A stretch of 64,000 nucleotides of DNA, taken from DATAVB01 sp036267955 (GTDB lineage Bacteria > Actinomycetota > Actinomycetes > Mycobacteriales > QHCD01). The notes under the pieces are model-generated. The model made no database searches. It was given only the letters and a program-made list of their open reading frames with translations, and was not told the origin of the DNA. The translations under genes were made by a program, and so were the position numbers. Below, piece by piece: positions 58,959-64,000 of the stretch (position 1 is its first letter; each line of letters starts with the position of its first letter). The stretch spans positions 62,001-126,000 of the forward strand of contig DATAVB010000118.1 in the NCBI GenBank assembly GCA_036267955.1, given 5' to 3'.

Positions 58959-60266
58959 ATGGGGCACACGTATGAACGGCCGCCGGGGCCGTCGAGCTGG
59001 GCCGCGTTCCGCGCGATCATCGGCACCCGGTCGACCGACCCCGACTTCTTCACCCGGGCCGCCGAGCGTTATCCGCGGGTGGCGCATGTCCGGCTGGGCG
59101 GCGAGCATCTCTACCTGCTCTCGCACCCGGACACCGTCCGCCTGTTGCTGGTTGAGGCGGGCCGGAACACGACGAAGAGCCGGGGCCTCCAGGGCGCGAA
59201 GCGCATTCTCGGTGACGGCCTGCTCACCAGCTCCGGCGAGCTGCATCGCCTGCAGCGCAGGCTGATTCAGCCGGCATTTCACCATGAACGGGTCGCCGGT
59301 TATGTCGCCGAGATGGCCGCGGCGGCCGATCGACTCAGCGCACGGTGGACGCCCGGACGGCAGGTCGACATGGCCGCGGAGATGTCTGCGCTGACCCTTG
59401 AGGTGGTGGGTCGGGCCCTTTTCGGCAGCGACCTGGAACGGGATTTCAGCGCGGTACGGGAGGCGCTGACCGAATTGTTGAAGGCGTACAACCGGTCGTT
59501 CCTGCCCTGGTTCGATCTCGCGATGCGGCTCGGGACGCCATTGGCCCGTCGGGTCAATGCCGCCAAGGCGCGGTTGGACGCGGTGGTCGACGGAATGATC
59601 GCCCGGCACGATCCCGACTCCGACGATCTGCTCGCGGCGATGCAGTCCGCCGGTCAGATGAGCCCGGCCCAGTTGCGGGACGAATCGATGACGATGCTGC
59701 TCGCCGGACACGAGACGACCGCCAGCACGCTGGCGTTCGCCTGGTATCTGCTCGACCGGAATCCCGACGCCGCCCGGTGGCTGTGGGACGAGGTGGACAC
59801 CGTCGGCCCGAGCGGCCAGTTGATCCGCACCCGGGCCGTGGTCGCCGAGACGATGCGGCTCTACCCGCCGGCGTGGGTGCTCGGCCGCCGGCTCACCGCC
59901 GACCTGCGGATCGACGACTGGACCGCGCCGCCCGGCTCGACCTGCCTGGTCAGCCAGTGGGTGCTGCACCGCGACCCGTGGTTCTGGACGGACCCGTTGA
60001 CGTTCGCGCCGCAACGCTGGATCGACGCCGACGGGGCGTTCGGCCTCGACGTGCCCGGCCAGCCGCGGTTGGCGTACTTCCCGTTCGGCGCCGGCAGCCG
60101 CATCTGCGTCGGGGAGTCGTTCGCGTGGGCCGAAGCGACCGTGCTGCTGGCCGGCCTGGCCCGGAGCTGGTGGCCCCGGCTGGCCGCGGATTACCGGCTG
60201 CGGCTGCGGCCGGCGATCACGCTGCGCCCCGATGGCGTGCTCCCGATGACGCTCTACCCCCGCTGA
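58959..60266 (+). CDS. Cytochrome P450
   Basis: P450 monooxygenase of about 435 aa. Oxygen-activating helix AGHETTAS (from about residue 249), ETMR (ExxR) and heme loop FGAGSRICVG with the thiolate Cys at about residue 383. The N terminus ERPPGPSSWAAFRAI resembles CYP102/CYP4-like soluble forms. The ATG at 58959 is chosen by alignment sense; the frame extends to 58872. No ferredoxin or reductase is nearby. Substrate unknown. The stop region is tandemly repeated. Confidence 0.88.
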   Translation: MGHTYERPPGPSSWAAFRAIIGTRSTDPDFFTRAAERYPRVAHVRLGGEHLYLLSHPDTVRLLLVEAGRNTTKSRGLQGAKRILGDGLLTSSGELHRLQRRLIQPAFHHERVAGYVAEMAAAADRLSARWTPGRQVDMAAEMSALTLEVVGRALFGSDLERDFSAVREALTELLKAYNRSFLPWFDLAMRLGTPLARRVNAAKARLDAVVDGMIARHDPDSDDLLAAMQSAGQMSPAQLRDESMTMLLAGHETTASTLAFAWYLLDRNPDAARWLWDEVDTVGPSGQLIRTRAVVAETMRLYPPAWVLGRRLTADLRIDDWTAPPGSTCLVSQWVLHRDPWFWTDPLTFAPQRWIDADGAFGLDVPGQPRLAYFPFGAGSRICVGESFAWAEATVLLAGLARSWWPRLAADYRLRLRPAITLRPDGVLPMTLYPR

Positions 60267-60301
60267 CACCGCAATCCCCGCTGACACCGCAATCCCCGCT
60301 G
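60258..60301. repeat. 18-bp tandem repeat over the P450 stop
   Basis: CCCCGCTGACACCGCAAT occurs at 60258-60275 (containing the TGA stop) and 60276-60293, followed by its first 8 bases at 60294-60301. Confidence 0.9.
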
Positions 60302-60310
60302 GATCTGGGC

Positions 60311-61621
60311 TTATTCGGCGAATCCGGGCTGCCAGCGCTTCACGATCGCCAGATAGCGGGCCTCGGCGTGCAGCTGGCAGAGCACTCCGATCGAGCCGAG
60401 GGTGACCCGGTGGACCAGCAGGTACGACGGCGGCAGGTTGAGCCGGCGCCCAACCTGGGCCGACGCGCTGCGTGGGTCGCCGACCCGGGCGGCCTCCCGG
60501 CGCATCCACTCCCGGCTGAACTGGAAGGTCTCGGTCCGCAACGGATCCAGCATCGGGGCCAGATAGTCCAGCACACCTTCCGGGTCGATCTCGACGCCGT
60601 CCCGGACGAAACCCTCCGCGGCGAGCCCGGCATAGACCTGGTCGGCGTCACCGGTCAAGGCGAGTCGGCACAGCGTCCCGATGATGTGGGTCAGCCCGGC
60701 AGGCAACCGGGCGACGGCGCCGAAATCGAGCACCCCCAACCGTTTCCCGTCGATGAGCCGGAAATTGCCGGGGTGCGGGTCGGCGTGCAACAGGCCTGAT
60801 TTCGGCGGGGCGGAAAAGTGCAGCGTGGTCAGCAGCTCGCCGGCCCGGTTGCGCTCCTCCTGGCTGCCCGAGGCGATGATCGCGGACATCGGCGTGCCCT
60901 CGAGCCATTCGCTGACCAGCACCAGCGGTGCGCTGGCCACCACCCGCGGGATCACGATCAACGGATCGTCGGCGTACGCGGCGGCGAACCGGCGCTGTGC
61001 GTCGGCCTCCATCGCGTAGTCCAGCTCCTCGGCCAGCCGGGCCCGCATCTCGGCCAGCAGCGGCTTGATGTCGAGGCCGGGGGCCAGCACCGAGAACAGC
61101 CGGGCGAACCGGGTGATCTGGTTGAGATCGGCCATCAGCGCCTGCTCGGCGCCCGGGTACTGCACCTTGACCGCGACCGCGCGACCGTCGCCCCACACGG
61201 CCCGGTGGACCTGCCCGATGCTTGCCGCCGCGGCCGGCTCGTCGTCGAACGAGGAGAACCGGTCGCGCCAGCTGCGGCCGAACTGCTGGCCGAGCACTCG
61301 GTGCACGGTAGCCGCCGGCATCGGCGGCGCCGCTTCCTGCAGCTTGGTCAGCGCCTCGCGGTAGGGAGCCCCGACGTTCTCCGGCATTGCCGCTTCGAAC
61401 ACGGACAGGGCCTGCCCGAACTTCATGGCGCCGCCCTTGAGCTGGCCCAGCACGGCGAAGAGCTGCTCGGCCGTGCGCTGTTGCAGCTCGAGGGTGATTT
61501 CCTCCGAGGAGTGGCCGCTGAGTCGCTTGCCGAGGCCCACCGTCGCCCTGCCCGCGAGCCCGAGGGGTAGTCCTGCGAGCTTCGCCGTTCGGGTAACGGC
61601 GCGCCGCGGAATGTCGCTCAC
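60311..61621 (-). CDS. ABC1/UbiB-family atypical kinase
   Basis: Protein-kinase-like (ABC1/ADCK/UbiB) protein of 436 aa. The family KxGQ motif is GAMKFGQALS and the Ala-rich loop is AAAASIGQVHRAVW. VAVKVQYPGAE holds the Lys, DYAMEADAQRRF and HADPHPGNFRL carry catalytic-loop residues, and VLDFGAVARL the DFG-like Asp. Linked to quinone or isoprenoid lipid metabolism in relatives. GTG at 61621 with an AAGGGG-type site upstream. Position near whiB7 matches mycobacteria. Confidence 0.88.
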   Translation of the reverse strand: MSDIPRRAVTRTAKLAGLPLGLAGRATVGLGKRLSGHSSEEITLELQQRTAEQLFAVLGQLKGGAMKFGQALSVFEAAMPENVGAPYREALTKLQEAAPPMPAATVHRVLGQQFGRSWRDRFSSFDDEPAAAASIGQVHRAVWGDGRAVAVKVQYPGAEQALMADLNQITRFARLFSVLAPGLDIKPLLAEMRARLAEELDYAMEADAQRRFAAAYADDPLIVIPRVVASAPLVLVSEWLEGTPMSAIIASGSQEERNRAGELLTTLHFSAPPKSGLLHADPHPGNFRLIDGKRLGVLDFGAVARLPAGLTHIIGTLCRLALTGDADQVYAGLAAEGFVRDGVEIDPEGVLDYLAPMLDPLRTETFQFSREWMRREAARVGDPRSASAQVGRRLNLPPSYLLVHRVTLGSIGVLCQLHAEARYLAIVKRWQPGFAE

Positions 61622-61668
61622 GCCCCTTATTCTCCCTGGCCGGCATTGTCGGCGTCGACCGGCCGCGC

Positions 61669-62742
61669 TCAACCCGTCCGGCGCGGTCGCAACGGGATCG
61701 GCTCGTCGATCGGATCGAGGGCGGCCAGGCACCCACAGTCGGGGTGCGCCGGCCACGTCCGCCGGCGGATCCGCCAATCCGGGTGGCTGAGCTCCAGCGA
61801 GCCGCCGACGGTCGCCGGCAGCGCCCCATCGAGGTAGCTCAGTGCCTGCAGGCCGGCCAGCCCGGCGGCGGTCACGGCGAGCGCCACGTCGGCCGGCGCC
61901 GCGTGCTGTCGGTCCGGCGTGGTCAGCTGCATCGCCAACAGTGGCCAGTCCGGGTCGCGGTCGCCGCGATGCAGGTCGGCGCAGCGCAGGCAGCTGGTCC
62001 GACCGGGCAGCACCAGCGGCCCGATGAGGGCCGTTGTCTCCCGGATGCCGGCCACCAGATGTGGCACCGCGGCGGCGTGCAGCGCATTGCGTACCTCCGG
62101 CTCGAGTGGCACGCCGGCGGTGAAGATCGTCAGGTCGGGGCTCCGGCCGGGCGCTGGGGTCGCGGTGTCGACCTCGGGCGCGGCCCGGCGGACCGCGTCG
62201 TGCGCCGCCGCCCTCCGGGCCCGGCGCAGATCGGCGGCGGCGAGACCACCGGGGGCGTAGCCGGACGGCTCGACGATGCCCTCATCCACGACGCTCACCG
62301 CGCCGACCCCGGCCGCGGCCAGCAGCGCCGCGAGCGGCCCGCCGACCCGCCCGGCTCCGTGCACCAACACGGTGGCCGCCTTCCGCGCCTCGAGCCGCAC
62401 AGCCGCCGGAGTCGCATCCTCCAGCAGCGAGAGCGCCGCCCGGTCGGGGCCGAGGTGGTCGGCGTCGCCGACATCGGTGCCGTCCAACAGCGCGTCGCCA
62501 CGACGCAGTCCCTGCAGCACCTCGGCGACGAAGCCGACGTCCAGCCCGGCACTGGCAGCGTCCCGGAGCACCTCGCCGTGGGTGCGTCGCCCGTCCAGCC
62601 CGGCGAGGAAGCGCACGGTCGCGGTGTCGACGTCGCTGATCACCAGGGCCCGGATCGGATCGACGCCCAGCTGCAGGGTGTGCGGATCACGCCAGAGGCG
62701 GCGCAACGCCGGGTTGAGCCTGGGTCGGAACGGGTCGCTCAT
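61669..62742 (-). CDS. ThiF/E1-like protein with zinc cysteines
   Basis: Protein of 357 aa resembling the E1-like (ThiF-fold) proteins found in azole-forming peptide (TOMM) systems. The N-terminal part looks like a peptide-recognition wing (NPALRRLWRDPHTLQLGVDP). The Rossmann motif VLVHGAGRVGGPLAALLAAA is followed by zinc-ligand Cys in SCLRCADLHRGDRDPDW and HPDCGCLA. The usual catalytic Cys of E1 enzymes is not seen. In actinobacteria it is conserved near uvrD2, without a TOMM cluster, so a housekeeping role is likely. Confidence 0.78.
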   Translation of the reverse strand: MSDPFRPRLNPALRRLWRDPHTLQLGVDPIRALVISDVDTATVRFLAGLDGRRTHGEVLRDAASAGLDVGFVAEVLQGLRRGDALLDGTDVGDADHLGPDRAALSLLEDATPAAVRLEARKAATVLVHGAGRVGGPLAALLAAAGVGAVSVVDEGIVEPSGYAPGGLAAADLRRARRAAAHDAVRRAAPEVDTATPAPGRSPDLTIFTAGVPLEPEVRNALHAAAVPHLVAGIRETTALIGPLVLPGRTSCLRCADLHRGDRDPDWPLLAMQLTTPDRQHAAPADVALAVTAAGLAGLQALSYLDGALPATVGGSLELSHPDWRIRRRTWPAHPDCGCLAALDPIDEPIPLRPRRTG

Positions 62743-62756
62743 CGGGTGCTGTCCTC

Positions 62757-62792
62757 ACATTCGCGCTGGGACATTCGCGCTGTCACATTCGC
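62757..62792. repeat. 14-bp tandem repeat upstream of the ThiF-like gene
   Basis: ACATTCGCGCTGGG (62757-62770) and ACATTCGCGCTGTC (62771-62784) are followed by ACATTCGC (62785-62792). They lie 15 nt upstream of the start, overlapping its probable promoter or 5' UTR. Confidence 0.85.
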
Positions 62793-62839
62793 CGCGTGCG
62801 CGAGCTGAGGATTGCACTACCCGGGCCGTACCACCGTTG

Positions 62840-62868
62840 TCGTCCACAGGCTCCGGCCGTTATCCACA
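62840..62868. promoter_or_regulatory. Pair of DnaA-box-like nonamers
   Basis: TCGTCCACA (62840-62848) and the consensus TTATCCACA (62860-62868) are 20 bp apart, same orientation. The second lies in the loop of an inverted repeat CTCCGGCC/GGCCGGAG (62851-62858, 62869-62876). Confidence 0.5.
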
Positions 62869-62882
62869 GGCCGGAGAATGCA

Positions 62883-62915
62883 CTCAGGGGCGGCCCTGAC
62901 AGGACCGCCCCTGAG
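62883..62915 (-). terminator. Terminator hairpin after the DUF5679 gene
   Basis: CTCAGGGGCGG pairs with CCGCCCCTGAG (11 bp) plus an inner CCT/AGG. It begins 18 nt beyond the stop of the leftward DUF5679 gene. Confidence 0.8.
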
Positions 62916-62933
62916 CTACCTTGCCTAGCGTGA

Positions 62934-63086
62934 TCAGGCCTTGCCGAGAATCCGGTTCATCTTCGTGCCGCAGACCGGGCAGGTGCCCTTGGCCATCCGG
63001 CGCCCGGACTCACTCACGCTGACCTCACCCTCGAAGTCGCGCTTCTCCTTGCACTTCACGCAGTAGCCGTTGTATTGCTCAGCCAC
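62934..63086 (-). CDS. DUF5679 zinc-ribbon protein
   Basis: 50-aa protein with two Cys pairs (Cys9/Cys12 in GYCVKC; Cys36/Cys39 in GTCPVCGTK) forming a zinc ribbon, as in actinobacterial DUF5679. GTG start at 63086 with AAGGAGG about 5 nt upstream. Function unknown. Confidence 0.88.
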   Translation of the reverse strand: MAEQYNGYCVKCKEKRDFEGEVSVSESGRRMAKGTCPVCGTKMNRILGKA

Positions 63087-63329
63087 GTCAGCCTCCTTGT
63101 ACGTTCTGGTCGTCTCGGTCTCTCCCGGCGCTGCGCGCGATCGCGGCCGGGTACGGCGACACCGTACCCGCAGCCACGCACGACCTCCGCGCTCCGGCAC
63201 GCGTCGCGGCGCAACTGAACCGTTCACCGGCCGGCAAACTGTACGAAACAGTGACTTAAGGGCAGTCCCTCTTCCTGAGCGGCGGGCCGTACATTGGGTC
63301 GATCGTTGTCGTGACGAGAGGCGGGGGCC

Positions 63330-64000
63330 GTGTCAGCCGATTCAGGCATTTCACCGGAAACGGGCGGCGGACAGCCGTATTTGCACGAGGCCTGCGTACT
63401 GGTCCAGGCCCCGTCGCTGGTGTTGTCCTCGCCGGCCGGCGACCTCGATTCGGGCGCTGACGGGTTCTTCCATGCCGACGTGCGCGTGCTGTCCCGGCTG
63501 CGGGTCCGGCCGGCTGTCGGGCTGCTGGCCCCGATCCGAGCCGATCTCACCGCCACCGACGCCGCCGTGTTCCGCGCCATTGTCCGGGGCGTGGGCGAGC
63601 ATGGCGCCGACCCGGCCGTGCTGTTGACCCGATGGCGTGACCTGGCGGCGGGGCGACTGCGGGAGCGGGTGGAGCTGCGCAACGGCGGACGCTCGACGGT
63701 CCGTTGCCCGGTGACGGTGCAGGCCGGCACCGATCTCGCGTCGATGCAGTCGGTCAAGCGGGGCGCGGCCGACAAACTCCTCAGCCCGGTGGTGCTCCCA
63801 GACGGATTGTCCTGGACGGCCGACGGTCGTACGGTCACGCTGGCCAGCAGCCCCAAGCCGGATGCGATCGAGGACGACCTGCTGCGCTACGAGGTCGAGT
63901 TGGCGCCGGGCGCGAGCTGGGAGTGCGAGCTGACCTGCTCCGTCGTGGAGGAGGCGCCGCCGCTCTTCCTGCCGGTCCGGGACCCGTCGATCGCGCTGAA
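63330..64000 (+). CDS. Glycogen-debranching-type protein, N-terminal part (3' partial)
   Basis: First 223 residues of a larger protein; the frame runs off the window. The segment (PYLHEACVLVQAPSLVLSSP, GFFHADVRVLSRLRVR, LRERVELRNGG) matches the N-terminal beta domain of actinobacterial amylo-alpha-1,6-glucosidase/debranching-type proteins. The catalytic (alpha/alpha) barrel lies outside. GTG at 63330 with GAGAGGCGG upstream. Role in glycogen or trehalose metabolism is likely but not provable from the fragment. Confidence 0.8.
   Translation, partial: MSADSGISPETGGGQPYLHEACVLVQAPSLVLSSPAGDLDSGADGFFHADVRVLSRLRVRPAVGLLAPIRADLTATDAAVFRAIVRGVGEHGADPAVLLTRWRDLAAGRLRERVELRNGGRSTVRCPVTVQAGTDLASMQSVKRGAADKLLSPVVLPDGLSWTADGRTVTLASSPKPDAIEDDLLRYEVELAPGASWECELTCSVVEEAPPLFLPVRDPSIAL

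Noticed and set aside
1..64000. tRNA, rRNA, transposase or phage genes
   Set aside because: Looked for T-loop signatures, DDE transposase or integrase motifs and phage structural genes and saw none by eye; a covariance-model search was not possible here.

Overview
This is a high-GC actinobacterial chromosome segment. The lineage markers are whiB7, a mycoredoxin, two F420-type enzymes, AdnAB, MoeZ, DUF3107 and DUF3152 proteins, and frequent GTG starts. Genus cannot be fixed from the window. No tRNA, rRNA, CRISPR array, insertion sequence or prophage was seen. A type-I ABC exporter runs off the left edge and a glycogen-debranching-type protein runs off the right edge.

Region 1 (about 2.0-18.4 kb) is an accessory carbohydrate locus. 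It holds a rhamnose-isomerase-type enzyme, a small LuxR-type HTH protein, and a minus-strand operon: Tat/lipoprotein solute-binding protein, Gfo/Idh/MocA dehydrogenase, VOC protein, enolase-superfamily dehydratase, 2-hydroxyacid dehydrogenase, amidohydrolase. A divergent heparinase II/III-like lyase follows, then a second minus-strand set (Gfo/Idh, DUF993, sugar isomerase), a LacI regulator and a second 2-hydroxyacid dehydrogenase. Three near-identical 14-bp palindromes (GGAAAGCGCTTTCC type) lie upstream of these units and probably form one LacI regulon. The chemistry suggests breakdown of an imported uronate- or rhamnose-containing oligosaccharide. No ABC permease is present.

Region 2 (about 18.5-35.2 kb) is mostly conserved actinobacterial core: rsgA with a possible leader peptide, a PPOX protein, a PQQ-like propeller lipid-anchored protein, a DEAD-box helicase, a ferritin-like protein, DUF3107, TetR, an NHEJ set (Ku, LigD-type polymerase, ATP-dependent ligase), an alpha/beta hydrolase, DUF3152, moeZ, DUF1707, an LLM oxidoreductase, a DinB-like protein, PAP2 and an alkyltransferase-like protein.

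Region 3 (about 35.3-51 kb) starts with the AdnA-AdnB motor nuclease and an M20 peptidase. It then has an accessory block: DUF2510 protein, L,D-transpeptidase, SigE-type ECF sigma with a membrane partner, and a tightly overlapping operon of a WXG100-like protein, a large T7SS-type toxin candidate, a KptA RNA 2'-phosphotransferase and an SseB-like protein. Another SseB-type protein follows.

Region 4 (about 51-64 kb) has an M16 peptidase pair (one subunit lacking the zinc motif), nudC, a uridine-kinase-like protein, mrx1, uvrD2, and whiB7 with its leader ORF and terminator/antiterminator. Then come a small basic protein, a P450, an ABC1/UbiB kinase, a ThiF-like protein, DUF5679 and the partial debranching protein. 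From memory, the order helicase - ferritin-like - DUF3107 - TetR - DUF3152 - moeZ - MGMT-like - adnAB - nudC - mrx1 - uvrD2 - whiB7 - ABC1 resembles the Mycobacterium tuberculosis Rv3211-Rv3196 neighbourhood. The NHEJ genes, toxin block and M16 pair would then be insertions.

At sequence scale, short tandem duplications repeatedly sit on stop codons or at start regions. Two copies of a 54-56 bp palindromic intergenic element occur, and DnaA-box-like nonamers come in two spaced pairs.
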